The notes: generated by a model not told the origin, from the sequence alone. Positions 15,319 through 24,639 are shown, counted from the stretch's first letter. The stretch: 64,000 nucleotides of DNA from an uncultured Collinsella sp. (GCA_900544725.1 UQWK01000004.1:13160-77159); one strand, 5' to 3'. Translations and numbers: made by a program.

Positions 15319-18300
15319 CTACCGACGCTTGGTAAACACGAACACACCGATGACGGCGAGACCGATCACGCCGGCCGCCACGCCAACAATGGCGAGCGGG
15401 TTGAAGCCAGACTCCTGTGCCGGAGCAGCAGCGGACTTCTTAGCAGCGGTCGTAGCAGACGAGCCCGTATCGGACTTGTCATCCTTCTTGCCGGACTTAT
15501 CGGAATCCTTCTTGGAATCCTTATCGTCCTTGGTCTCGGTCGTGGTGGTCGTGGAGACCGGCTTCTGACCCGGCGAGACAGCACCGCCGGACTGCTGCCC
15601 GTTCGTACCGTTGCCAGAACCGGAGCCGCCATTGCCGCCAGAACCGCCGTTGTTGTCAGCGGCATTCTTGACCCACTTGGCATACAGCGTCATATCAGCC
15701 GTCACCGCAACGCTAAAGTCATACGCCTTTGTACAAGCTTCATCGGTGTACCAACCAGCGAAGGTATAGCCCTCGCGCGTCGGATCGGTCGGCTTGGTGA
15801 CAGTCGAGCCCGAAGCGGGGGTCTGACCATTGACCGACGAGCCGCCCTGAGCATCAAACTTGACACGATGTGCCTGAGATTTCACACAGAAGAGATGGCC
15901 CGAATCGTTGGTGTAATACAGATTGCCGAACTGATCGCAGACAACCGAAGCCATGCAATAGTTGGCATATCCAGAACCGGGAACGAACACCTCGGTTGCC
16001 TCGGCATCGCCCAGCTTGTACATGTACACGCCACCGCCGGTAGTATAGTTAGGCCAATTGCCCTTGGCGCCGTTCAAGGTGAAATATACGTACGTCTCGC
16101 CATCATGTGTTGAGACGAGCGGCGTGCCCTTGGACTCAAAGCCAAGCTCTTCGCCATCGGCCTTCGTAATCTGCTTCACACTCATATCGGAGAGGTCAAT
16201 GATCGAAAGCAGGCCCTTAGCCTTAGCCTTAGCCTTGGCCTTAGCCTTCCAATTGTTCACGGTTGTCCCGCCAATAAAAGCATACTTACCACTGAAAACG
16301 GGCGTCGAAGTCGAATAAGCGGCAAACTGAACTTTCGCGGCCTCAGTAATGGAACCATCGGAACCAATGGTCAGCTTGTGCAACGTACCATCGTCGCGCG
16401 TAACAGCATATATATAACCGTCATGAACGGTAAGCGCCGAACGGATGTTGCCACCAGACAGCTTAATCGAACCAACAAGCTTTGACAGATCGGCAGAATA
16501 TACGCGCACCTGGCCATAGTCGCCGCCAACGACATAGTAGCCATTTACCATCAGGCCGCCAGACCAGTAGTAACCTCCGTCAGCGACGGAGGCGCTACCG
16601 GCGATGGCGCCCGTGTGAATATTGATGCGCCTGACCGTACCGTTTTGCACGTCATTGCCATTGCCAGACCAATAATCAAGGGTGTTGATATAGACGTAGT
16701 CGCCGTCAACGGTCAACGAAGACAGGTTCTGCTTCGTAAATGCATCGGAATACCAAAGCGTCTCAAACGTTTTCGCCGAAACAGCCTGCAGATAGCCGCC
16801 GGAAAGCGGAATCAAAATAATGCCTTGCGCAATAACAGGACGGCAGGTGGTATCCATGGAAGAGCCAAGCTCAAGAGATCGCAGAACGGAACCCGTCTCG
16901 GGATCAATCTCATTCAGGACAGCATTCCACGTCTTTCCACCCCATACCGAAGCGCCCGTGACAAGGTATACCTTTCCGTTCGCGACAATGGGGTCAGACG
17001 CAGAGGCGCTTGCACCTGCCTTCTGCTGCTCTTCGGTCAGAAGATTAAGTGCCCAAGAAGGCGTATCGGTCTTTGTTGTAGGCGTAAGGGCGTCCGTCGA
17101 GGATCCCGAGCCACCGTTCGCAAAACCATTCCATGCCGCATCGACATCGGGATGCTCCGTTCCGGGATTGGTAGCAGGAGCCGTCGAGGGCTTCTGCATG
17201 CCGTCACCCTTAACATAACGGAACTCGACGCAATCGCCGTTCTTGAGGTAGTAGCTCGGAGCACCGACGCTCGCATACCCATTGTTTACAAAGAACGACC
17301 AGTAGCTGTACGGCGCGGCGCTCGTTGTGCTCAGCACGCGGCCATCGGGCATCGTCGCACTCGTAAGACCCCATGCATTTGCTTCGAGGTTCGTGCAACC
17401 GGCAGCCGTCATAAGCTGCTCGAGCACCGACTCGGCCGTCGTGTCTTCGTCGGCAGGAAGCGTGAGCTCGGTCAAGGGCGCCACCGATTGCTCGGTATAA
17501 TTGCCGTCAGCATCACTTGCGGAAACGCCCGTGACCTTGGCCGTCACCGTAATGGTCTTGCCCTCGTTCGGGTTGTCGAGCCCCGTCGTTCCCTTGACGT
17601 TTACCGTCGCAGAAACATCCAAGCCGGCAAGCACCGCGTAGTCCGAATTGTCGGGATAGCGCTCGGCATAACGGGCAAAACGCTCACTCTTCAGACGGCC
17701 GCTAATTGTGACTTTCGTGTTGTATTCGGGCTGAGTGAAGATAAGGTTCTCATGCGCGATAACCCTCGGTTTGCTCGACTTGAGCAAACGATAGGTGTTC
17801 TCCGTGCCGCCGGGGAGCTCACTGAACACGAAGCCGTAGTGGCCTGCAGCCTCTTCGGAGGAATAGCACCAGTTAACTGCATATCCCTGACCGTACACCT
17901 TCAACGGCGCATGCAAGTTCCCCGTTACATTGGACGCATCCTGCCCGTCAAGAATACCCTGAGAGAATGTTGACTTTGCAAGGCTCAGGTGGAACAGCTC
18001 GGCATCGAGCTCGTTCTGGTCCTGCGGGGCAATCGCAAAATCGAGGGTCTTACTAGCCGTGACCTCGGCGTTAGACTTATCGGTCACCGTGAGGGTGATC
18101 TTGGTCTTCGCTGCCTCGGTGCCAGGCAGCGGCTGATAGACCGTGCCCTTGTAACCGTTGAACGTGATGTCATCGGTGCTGGCGGAGTACTTGACCTCGT
18201 AATACTTGCCGTCGATTTTGAGCGTGCTCGTGCGCGGCATCTGCAGGTCGGCGGTCAGGCCATCCTTGTTGGCGGGCGCGTCGGTGCCGGAGTACTTGAT

Positions 18301-21300
18301 GCTGCCGTAGGTAAAGGCCGCATCGACCTTCTCCTGCAGCGCCTTCTTGTCGGCAGCGACCTTCTCGGGATCGCCCTTGACGGTCACGGTGAAGTCGTGC
18401 GAGCCGGCAAGCTTGATGTCGCCGCTCGTAACCGTAACTTTGGCGGTCAGCGCCACGTCTCGATCGCTCGATGCGCGCGAAACCTTACCCGTCTTATCTT
18501 CCCAGCTATAACCAGAAACAAACAGGCGCTCGGTATCGGAGCTTGTCCATTCAACAGAGAATTTCTTTGCGGAACCCGCCTTGTACGGAAGCGTGACATT
18601 TTGGGTCACGCCATCGGCGGACTCGCCCGCCGCGTAGCCAATCTGCAGGGATTCGGCGGCTCCGTCAAGAAGGTCTTGCAGTTTAGCCTCGTCCCAAGCC
18701 ACCTGAACCGTCTTGTTGGGCTGGTAATACTCGGTCTTCTCGCCGTCACGCGACAGCTCAAACACCACATCGGCACTACGCAGACCGTCGATGTTGTAAC
18801 CTGTGTAGTCGTTGGGGTCAATGTAAAAGAACGTCACATCGCCGTTGGTCTTATCCTGGGCGTCGGAGATACCGACCGTGGCCTTGTTATCCTCAGCCTT
18901 AAAGGCAACGCCGCCCTCGGAGACCTTGACGTCGATATCGGTGAAGCCCAAATCGGCAAGCTGCGCCTTCAGAACATCGTTGACGTTGCCGCCCTTGGCG
19001 CTGTAATCAACAGCGATCTGCTTATTGGCATCGTTGAGCTTTTGGACTGCAGCCTCGAGCGAGCCCGCGGCGATAACCTTGTTGGCGGAGACGAGCTCGA
19101 CCGTCGAGCTACCGCTCGTGGCGACAGCCTTCAGATACTTGCCCGCGGCAGAAGCCGAAACCGTCGCCTCGGCGCCCGACATATCGGACAGCAGCGTCCA
19201 GTCAGCCGCGGGAGCCTTCGCGTCGTCCGCCGCATACCAGGCAACAGTCGCCTGGTCGGTGACGTCGATACCGTTGGTGGCCGAACCGTCGGCGCGCTTG
19301 GCCTGCGCCGTCGCCTTGACGCTATCACCCGAGACGAGATGGACCGAATCGCTATTGATCTGCGGGCTGGCGATCACGCGCAGCAGGCTATACTCCCCCG
19401 CCGCGGTGACGCTATCGGACGAAACCCATTCAACCGTGTTGTCGAGAGCGCTCGCCGTAACTTTGATGCTCTTGCCAACAAGCGCATCCGTAAGAGTCAG
19501 GCTGCCATCGGTCTTATCGATGCCGTCGGTGAGCTCGGTCCAATCGGCATCGCCCTCGCCCTTGGCATACCACGCCATGGTCAACTCGGCATCGTCGGGC
19601 ACGTCCTTCGTCGAGCCCGACCAGCTGCCCGGAACCTGCACGCTCGGCGTGATCTTTGAGCCCACGCTGAGCGTAACGTTCTTATCGGCAAGCTCGATGC
19701 CCGCCAGCTTGTACTGACCCTTGAGCGTCACGGGGCCGAGCGGAGCTACGGACTGCGTGCCGCCGTAGGAGCTCTTCTTCTGCGTGCTGGAAACGGTGTT
19801 TTCGCTCGTCACCTTCACGCGCAGATACTTGCCGGCATAGGCGGCATCAACGGTATAGGTGGCCTTGGTAGCACCGGGGATATCGGTGTAAGCGGAGTCG
19901 TAGCTCGAGCTGCTATTTGCATACTGCCACTGGTAGGTCACATTATCGGTGCGGTCGATATAGTTGTAGCGCGAACCGTCCTTTTTGCGCACCTTAGTCT
20001 TGAGCGTATCGCCTACGTGCACGCCATTGGTAGCGGGAGAACCCTCGAACTGCACGTCGTAGAGCTCCACTTGGCCCGCGACGGAAACGGGACCCACCGC
20101 ATAGTACGGCTTCTGCTCGCCATAGCCGCCGTTGGCCTTGGCCACGACGTAGTAGCCCTTAAGGGCGGCGGTCACCGTCAGGGTGTTACCGGTCTCACCC
20201 TTGATAGGCGTGTCGCACTTGCTTGCGGTGTTCGAGGTGCCCTTATACCACTGCCACGTGACATGCGAATCGGCGGTAACGTCGGTGGAACCCGCCTTGG
20301 CGGTCGCCGTAATCGTAGAACCAACCTCGACTTTGCCCGAAGTCGGGCTCATAGTCACGCTCGTAACATTAATTGAACCGGTAGCCGCAACGAGAGCGCC
20401 CGTGTTGTTGGCCATGCTCGAAGAGCCGATCTTCGAGGGCACCTTGCACTTGAGGTACTTGCCACCTAAAGCGTCGGTAAGCTCGAGGGTCTCACCCGTG
20501 GCACCCGCAATGTCGGTATACGTGCCACTCTTGGTGTCAGAGCTCTGCCACTGATAGTTGAGCTTGCTCGCGTCGACGAACGCGCCGCCCTTCTCCTTAG
20601 CGCGGGCCTTAGCGGTATCCCCCACCGCAAAGACGCTCGTATCGTCCTTGGTATTGATGATGGACACGGCCGAAATCTCGACCGCACCGGCCTGTTTGAC
20701 CTTGCTGGAAGTGGTCTTGTTCACCGTGTTGACGCCAGCGTTGGCCTCGACCCTGATGTACTTGCCCTCAAGGTCGTCGCCCACCACGAGCGAAGCACCC
20801 GTCTCGCCCTCGATCTTGGTAAAGCCCGAGTACTGCGAGGTGGATGCGGACCACGTGTAGGTAACCTTGGCGTCGGCGGGGACTTGCTGATAATAGCTTA
20901 TGTACGGAGTCGCCGTCAGGGTGTCGCCTATGCTCGGCGTGTCGCTATTCAGCTTGACGCTGTTAAGCTCCATCTGGCCGGCGCCCAGCACGGGGCCAGG
21001 AATGTAGTTGGCATTGATGCCCGAGCCGGAAGAAACGGACGGGCCGTAGTAGTCCTTGCCATCAACCGTTACCTTGCAGATGAAGTATTTGCCTTCCATC
21101 GCGGCGGTGACGGTGAGCGACTGCTCGTGGCCTACGACCTCGGTGTAGTCGGCGACATTGCTGCTGGCCCTAGTCGTACCGGCGAGCCAGGTGTAAGTCC
21201 AAGTGCCGGGATTGGCAACGGACTCAGTCGAAGTGCCGTACCAGTCGTCCTCGACCTCATCGTACATATTTGCCCAAAGCGTCTCACCGGCCTTGAGCGC

Positions 21301-21786
21301 GCCCGACTTCGTGGAATAGGAGCTGTCCTTATCCTTGGTATCCTGAATGAAGACCTTGGCCTCGCTCGAAAGCGTTGTGGCGGACGCGGCGGCAACGGCG
21401 TTCTTCTGCTCCGAAGCAGCAGGCACCGCGGGAGAGCTCTCGGACACAGTCGCGTTATCTGCGGCGGTGTCGGCACCATTCGCGGCACTCGCAGTTGCGC
21501 CCTGATCTGCGCCGGCGTCATCGGCAGCAGCGCTCGCCGCCGCACTGTTCGCGCCGGTGTCGGCAGCGGTGCCATCGTCGGCCGCCGCGCCCTCGCCGCC
21601 CGTCGCAGCCTGCGCCACGGCCTCGGCAATGCCCTCGGCGCCCTCGGCCCAAAGTTGCGCCGGCGTGGTGCCAAAAGCCATGGCAAAAGCCAGGAACGCC
21701 ACCAGACCGCGCTTGGCTACGCCGCGGGCAATCGCTCCATGACGACGCCACGAGGCGCGTTGGCACTCATCCTCAAACATATCCAT
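15319..21786 (-). CDS. Giant multidomain surface protein with Ig-like repeats, DUF4430, PQQ-like propeller and InlB repeat
   Basis: This encodes 2155 residues. A signal peptide (hydrophobic 28-38, possible cleavage after A47) leads into an Ala-rich linker. Residues about 141-900 hold roughly eight tandem Ig-like modules of about 90 residues, each with an EGKYIRVEA-type strand. Then come bacterial Ig-like segments (to about 1440), a DUF4430 domain (about 1451-1528, with SYWSFFVNNGYAS and LKNGDCVEFRYV), a PQQ-like propeller (about 1596-1973), an InlB/Listeria-Bacteroides repeat (about 1973-2042, GYTFAGWYTDEAC, LYAKWV), a charged linker and a C-terminal membrane segment ending FTKRR. No LPxTG precedes the anchor. 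ATG 21786 has AGGAG four bases upstream; ATG 21867 is an alternative. It is transcribed from a promoter through a putative cobalamin riboswitch, which suggests corrinoid binding. Confidence 0.85.
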   Translation of the reverse strand: MDMFEDECQRASWRRHGAIARGVAKRGLVAFLAFAMAFGTTPAQLWAEGAEGIAEAVAQAATGGEGAAADDGTAADTGANSAAASAAADDAGADQGATASAANGADTAADNATVSESSPAVPAASEQKNAVAAASATTLSSEAKVFIQDTKDKDSSYSTKSGALKAGETLWANMYDEVEDDWYGTSTESVANPGTWTYTWLAGTTRASSNVADYTEVVGHEQSLTVTAAMEGKYFICKVTVDGKDYYGPSVSSGSGINANYIPGPVLGAGQMELNSVKLNSDTPSIGDTLTATPYISYYQQVPADAKVTYTWSASTSQYSGFTKIEGETGASLVVGDDLEGKYIRVEANAGVNTVNKTTSSKVKQAGAVEISAVSIINTKDDTSVFAVGDTAKARAKEKGGAFVDASKLNYQWQSSDTKSGTYTDIAGATGETLELTDALGGKYLKCKVPSKIGSSSMANNTGALVAATGSINVTSVTMSPTSGKVEVGSTITATAKAGSTDVTADSHVTWQWYKGTSNTASKCDTPIKGETGNTLTVTAALKGYYVVAKANGGYGEQKPYYAVGPVSVAGQVELYDVQFEGSPATNGVHVGDTLKTKVRKKDGSRYNYIDRTDNVTYQWQYANSSSSYDSAYTDIPGATKATYTVDAAYAGKYLRVKVTSENTVSSTQKKSSYGGTQSVAPLGPVTLKGQYKLAGIELADKNVTLSVGSKITPSVQVPGSWSGSTKDVPDDAELTMAWYAKGEGDADWTELTDGIDKTDGSLTLTDALVGKSIKVTASALDNTVEWVSSDSVTAAGEYSLLRVIASPQINSDSVHLVSGDSVKATAQAKRADGSATNGIDVTDQATVAWYAADDAKAPAADWTLLSDMSGAEATVSASAAGKYLKAVATSGSSTVELVSANKVIAAGSLEAAVQKLNDANKQIAVDYSAKGGNVNDVLKAQLADLGFTDIDVKVSEGGVAFKAEDNKATVGISDAQDKTNGDVTFFYIDPNDYTGYNIDGLRSADVVFELSRDGEKTEYYQPNKTVQVAWDEAKLQDLLDGAAESLQIGYAAGESADGVTQNVTLPYKAGSAKKFSVEWTSSDTERLFVSGYSWEDKTGKVSRASSDRDVALTAKVTVTSGDIKLAGSHDFTVTVKGDPEKVAADKKALQEKVDAAFTYGSIKYSGTDAPANKDGLTADLQMPRTSTLKIDGKYYEVKYSASTDDITFNGYKGTVYQPLPGTEAAKTKITLTVTDKSNAEVTASKTLDFAIAPQDQNELDAELFHLSLAKSTFSQGILDGQDASNVTGNLHAPLKVYGQGYAVNWCYSSEEAAGHYGFVFSELPGGTENTYRLLKSSKPRVIAHENLIFTQPEYNTKVTISGRLKSERFARYAERYPDNSDYAVLAGLDVSATVNVKGTTGLDNPNEGKTITVTAKVTGVSASDADGNYTEQSVAPLTELTLPADEDTTAESVLEQLMTAAGCTNLEANAWGLTSATMPDGRVLSTTSAAPYSYWSFFVNNGYASVGAPSYYLKNGDCVEFRYVKGDGMQKPSTAPATNPGTEHPDVDAAWNGFANGGSGSSTDALTPTTKTDTPSWALNLLTEEQQKAGASASASDPIVANGKVYLVTGASVWGGKTWNAVLNEIDPETGSVLRSLELGSSMDTTCRPVIAQGIILIPLSGGYLQAVSAKTFETLWYSDAFTKQNLSSLTVDGDYVYINTLDYWSGNGNDVQNGTVRRINIHTGAIAGSASVADGGYYWSGGLMVNGYYVVGGDYGQVRVYSADLSKLVGSIKLSGGNIRSALTVHDGYIYAVTRDDGTLHKLTIGSDGSITEAAKVQFAAYSTSTPVFSGKYAFIGGTTVNNWKAKAKAKAKAKGLLSIIDLSDMSVKQITKADGEELGFESKGTPLVSTHDGETYVYFTLNGAKGNWPNYTTGGGVYMYKLGDAEATEVFVPGSGYANYCMASVVCDQFGNLYYTNDSGHLFCVKSQAHRVKFDAQGGSSVNGQTPASGSTVTKPTDPTREGYTFAGWYTDEACTKAYDFSVAVTADMTLYAKWVKNAADNNGGSGGNGGSGSGNGTNGQQSGGAVSPGQKPVSTTTTTETKDDKDSKKDSDKSGKKDDKSDTGSSATTAAKKSAAAPAQESGFNPLAIVGVAAGVIGLAVIGVFVFTKRR
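16215..16250 (-). repeat. In-frame hexanucleotide repeat inside the giant surface protein
   Basis: Six units of CCTTAG (three perfect, then CCTTGG, CCTTAG and CCTTCC) encode the alternating KAKAKAKAKAK stretch in the propeller domain. Because the unit is six bases, slippage would change the length by Lys-Ala pairs without breaking the frame. Confidence 0.85.
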
Positions 21787-21930
21787 TTGTCTCCTATTGT
21801 CTGAACTTGGGACATTGCCCAGCGGCTGCCCCACGTCATCGCGCATGTTGCGCTCGAGTTCCCCCATCGGGGTCCCCCTTCCCTCCAGAGCCCAACGTGT
21901 ACCGGCGGCATGCGCCGCGGTCGCGCACAA

Positions 21931-22101
21931 GATGGGAGGCGATCCGACTTAACCTTACCGACCCGGGCGCGCCGTCCGATCTGCGACGCGAACATCCCGG
22001 GCCAAGAGGAATTACGGTTACTGGTACAGCCGAGGACTTGCACCCCGATTCTCCCAAACGCGCAGGAAAACCGCGCATTCGTGCGTCTCCGCACCACCAT
22101 C
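21931..22101 (-). ncRNA. Cobalamin riboswitch (predicted)
   Basis: Read on the minus strand from 22101, the RNA opens with GATGGT, contains GGGAGAATCGGGGTGCAAG (to 22034), then GCTGTACCAGTAACCGTAA (22012-22030), and ends with AAGTCGGATCGCCTCCCATC (to 21931). These match the conserved blocks of the cobalamin aptamer in order: the 5' GATGGT, the GGGAAxxxGGTGxAAxTCC core, the CCGCAACTGTAA-type core and the AGxCxGGAxxCCTGCCATC 3' block. The outer GATGG pairs with CCATC to close P1. It lies between a promoter and the giant DUF4430 gene on the same strand, the normal place for such a switch. Some core bases deviate (CCAGTAACCGTAA), so covariance-model scoring is needed. Confidence 0.72.
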
Positions 22102-22112
22102 TAGGCCATCGA

Positions 22113-22140
22113 TTATTACTGTCAGTATGGTAGCACGCAA
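22113..22140 (-). promoter_or_regulatory. Predicted promoter of the riboswitch-DUF4430 operon
   Basis: On the minus strand, TTGCGT (22135-22140) and TAATAA (22113-22118) are 16 bases apart, in sigma-70-like arrangement. Transcription would start a few bases before the riboswitch at 22101. Confidence 0.55.
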
Positions 22141-22230
22141 AAGGGCCCCGCACGCAGGCGAAGCCCAAGGTAAAAGCTATGGTTTGCGATAGGAAGGGCT
22201 GTCGGCGGACCTTGCAAGAATAGCCCGTTT

Positions 22231-22384
22231 CAAAACTATGCCGGATTACGGGGATGATTCAGCACCTCGCAACCATATCTGCCATTTTCGAAAACCAACG
22301 ACTCATCTACCTGCGGTTTTAAAAGCGCGAATTTCGGCATGGTCGAGGTTCGGCACTCCAGCCCCGTAAACCGGCATAGTTTTG
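22231..22384. repeat. 154-bp MITE-like element with 23-bp inverted ends
   Basis: The left end CAAAACTATGCCGG... (22231-22253) and the right end (22362-22384) are inverted copies matching at 22 of 23 positions. The interior has no open frame worth calling. It lies between the ABC1 kinase gene's 3' end and the DUF4430 operon promoter. No target-site duplication is obvious. Confidence 0.75.
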
Positions 22385-22450
22385 TTCGGACCAGCCCACG
22401 CCGGCGCGACGCAAGGCAAAATAACCCGTTTCCCCGACCCCGGGAAATCG

Positions 22451-24214
22451 TTAATGCTTGCCGCCGTGACTGTTGCGCCAGATCTCGCGGCCCAGCATCA
22501 GCGCCAGCACCAGCGCGCTCACGTAGCCCATAAAGCCAATGACCGGGATACCAAACACAACCGGCTCGATGCGCGCGTAGTACACCACCGACGAGCCGAT
22601 AAACAGACCGGCGATCACAATTGCCATCGACATGCGGTCGATAATTCCACCCAGCTGCCGCAGCGCCTTATCGCTGCTCATGATCTGCGTGTTTACCTTA
22701 AGCTGGCCGCGCGTGAGCATGCGCGACGCCAAGCCCAGATACTCGGCCGCCTCGAGCGAGCCTTTTGCCGCGCGATAGCTGCTCGCGGCAAGATCGCGCC
22801 CCATTTCGCGCACGCGCGCATAGGTGCTCTTCTCGTTTTTGATATGCGTCTGGATGATCTGGATCATGTTGACGTTGGGCATGTACTCGGTCAGAAGGCC
22901 CTCAAGCGTCACCATACCGCGGGCGAACATCGTCACCACGCTCGGCAGCTCAACATCGTTTTTGCGCGCCAGGTTTAGCAGCGAGGTCAAAAACTCGCCG
23001 ATATCCAGGTCCTTAAGATCAAGACCCGCAAAGTCGGCAACGATAAAGTCCAAATCGGACAGAAAGGCCGAATGGTCGAGCTCGGCCGAGTCGCCGCGCG
23101 TCACGGCAAAGCGCATAAGCGAATCCTTGAGCTTGGGCACGTCGCCCTCGGCCACGGCGAAAATCATGTCCTTAACGATACCGCGGTCGTGGCTCGACAT
23201 GCGCCCAACCATGCCCAGGTCAATAAAGTAGACGATGCCGTCCTTGAGAATGATGTTTCCCGCATGCGGGTCGGCATGGAAAAAGCCGTCGTCGAGCACC
23301 TGCGTCGAATAGTCCTCGACAATCGCCGAGCCGATCTTTTCCAGGTCATAGCCCTCGGCCACCAGGCGCTCGGGATCGGCAATCGAGATGCCGTCAATGT
23401 AGTCCATGACCACGACATGCTCGGTGCAAAGGTCCAGGTAAGATTTGGGGCACGACACGCCGCGCACGCTCTTATGGAACTCATAGAAATCGTTGAGGTT
23501 TTTGGCCTCGGCCAAAAAGTTGGTCTCCTCGCGAAACGAGGTCCACAGCTCCTCGACCACGCCATGCAAGTCCACAAACTGATCGGTATTGACAAACTTT
23601 GAGACGATGCGCACCACCGAGCGAATGATGTCGATGTCCTGAGCCATCACCTGCTGCGCACCGGGGCGCTGCACCTTAACGGCCACGTCCTCGCCGGTCA
23701 CCAGGCGGGCGCGGTGCACCTGTGCAAGAGAAGCGCTTCCGAGCGGGTTGGGATCGATCGCGTCGAACATCTGCCCCAGGCGCTGGCCGTACTCCTCTTC
23801 CAGACACCGGAGCACTACCTCATACGGCACCGGCTCTACATCGGAGCGCAGACGACGCAGCTCGTCGCAAAACCGCTGCGGCAAAATCTCGGAGCGGTTA
23901 GCCAGAATCTGCCCCATCTTGACGAACATAGGGCCGAGCTCTTCAAGCAGACGACGCAGGCGCACCGGCGTGAGGTTGTCCCACACGCGATACTTTTTGA
24001 TCAGGCGAACGATCTGCCCAATGCGCTCACGACGACCTGCCGGCGTGAGCTGGTATTCCTCATCCGGCGCCATCGCGTCGGGCTCCTCGGGGACCATATC
24101 GACAGCGCGCGGCTTCTTGCGAGCGCCCGAGACGGCGGCATCGACCTCGTCGACAACCGCCGCCTCGTCACCCAAGGGATCTTGATTGTTGTAATCGGTG
24201 GTGGAATCTGCCAT
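22451..24214 (-). CDS. ABC1/UbiB/AarF family atypical kinase
   Basis: This is a 587-residue atypical protein kinase-like ATPase. Motifs include LLEELGPMFVKMGQILANR (the KxGQ region), SASLAQVHRA (the Ala-rich nucleotide loop), VAVKVQRPG with the catalytic-domain lysine, DDGFFHADPHAGNI (catalytic loop) and FIDLGMVGRM (metal-binding DLG). Two C-terminal hydrophobic segments (about 525-570) anchor it in the membrane, as in UbiB/Coq8. In quinone-making species UbiB acts in ubiquinone assembly; in an anaerobic coriobacterium the client pathway is unclear. It starts eight bases after the phasin-like gene, so the pair is an operon and probably functions together at the membrane or on lipid. Confidence 0.92.
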   Translation of the reverse strand: MADSTTDYNNQDPLGDEAAVVDEVDAAVSGARKKPRAVDMVPEEPDAMAPDEEYQLTPAGRRERIGQIVRLIKKYRVWDNLTPVRLRRLLEELGPMFVKMGQILANRSEILPQRFCDELRRLRSDVEPVPYEVVLRCLEEEYGQRLGQMFDAIDPNPLGSASLAQVHRARLVTGEDVAVKVQRPGAQQVMAQDIDIIRSVVRIVSKFVNTDQFVDLHGVVEELWTSFREETNFLAEAKNLNDFYEFHKSVRGVSCPKSYLDLCTEHVVVMDYIDGISIADPERLVAEGYDLEKIGSAIVEDYSTQVLDDGFFHADPHAGNIILKDGIVYFIDLGMVGRMSSHDRGIVKDMIFAVAEGDVPKLKDSLMRFAVTRGDSAELDHSAFLSDLDFIVADFAGLDLKDLDIGEFLTSLLNLARKNDVELPSVVTMFARGMVTLEGLLTEYMPNVNMIQIIQTHIKNEKSTYARVREMGRDLAASSYRAAKGSLEAAEYLGLASRMLTRGQLKVNTQIMSSDKALRQLGGIIDRMSMAIVIAGLFIGSSVVYYARIEPVVFGIPVIGFMGYVSALVLALMLGREIWRNSHGGKH

Positions 24215-24222
24215 CTGCGCTG

Positions 24223-24639
24223 CTACTCGGCCTCTTCGGCGTCCTCTGCGTCGTCGGGTTCAACGGACTCGACGGGCACCGAGGTCACGTTGTCCTCGAC
24301 CGAATCGACGATGTCGCGCACATGGGCCAGGAAGGCCGTGCGCTCGGGGGCGGTCATAACGCGGACGCGAGCCAGGATGAGCTCGTCGAGCACGCGCTGT
24401 GCCGCAGTCTCGCCCTGCATGCCCAGGCGCTCGGTCAGGTCGGAGATGGTGCCGCCCGCCTGCTCGAACATATCGGACACGCTGCGAGCGATATCGGGGG
24501 TGCCGGCATCCTTGCGGACCTGCTCGCCCTTGGTACCGAGGTCGTCGAGAACCTTCTTGCCGCCCTCGACGGCAACGGCGGCGGCGCCGAAGCCCACGTT
24601 GATGGCACCGTTAACAAGCTGATCGAGTTTCATAACCAT
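24223..24639 (-). CDS. Phasin-like helical protein
   Basis: This 138-residue, mostly helical protein has an N-terminal MVMKLDQLVNGAINVGFGA amphipathic stretch, a central region with GGTISDLTERLGMQGE and an acidic tail (DDAEDAEEAE). The composition and length resemble phasin-family proteins that often precede ABC1/UbiB kinases; granule binding is not shown. I use ATG 24639 because GGAG lies six bases upstream; the frame opens four codons earlier. It is translated just ahead of the kinase gene (8-base gap). The assignment to phasins is from pattern, so treat it as tentative. Confidence 0.7.
   Translation of the reverse strand: MVMKLDQLVNGAINVGFGAAAVAVEGGKKVLDDLGTKGEQVRKDAGTPDIARSVSDMFEQAGGTISDLTERLGMQGETAAQRVLDELILARVRVMTAPERTAFLAHVRDIVDSVEDNVTSVPVESVEPDDAEDAEEAE

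Larger units (their letters stand above)
21787..22450 (-). other. Long upstream region of the DUF4430 operon
   Basis: This 664-bp gap contains, reading leftwards, the 154-bp inverted-repeat element (22231-22384), a promoter (22113-22140), the riboswitch (21931-22101) and a leader. Within the leader, GCGGCGCATGCCGC (about 21905-21920) can form an expression-platform hairpin, and CCCC at the 21867 ATG can pair with flanking G runs. The 22141-22230 stretch holds nothing I recognise. Confidence 0.6.

Noticed and set aside
16615..19659. Two long plus-strand frames (16615-17973 and 17989-19659) opposite the giant surface gene
   Set aside because: Both sit opposite clear Ig-like, DUF4430 and propeller coding sequence and have Arg-rich antisense composition.
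21867..21867. ATG 21867 as start of the giant surface protein
   Set aside because: AAGGGGG is before it, but ATG 21786 has AGGAG and the added 27 residues do not look like coding sequence. It is kept as an alternative in the gene entry.
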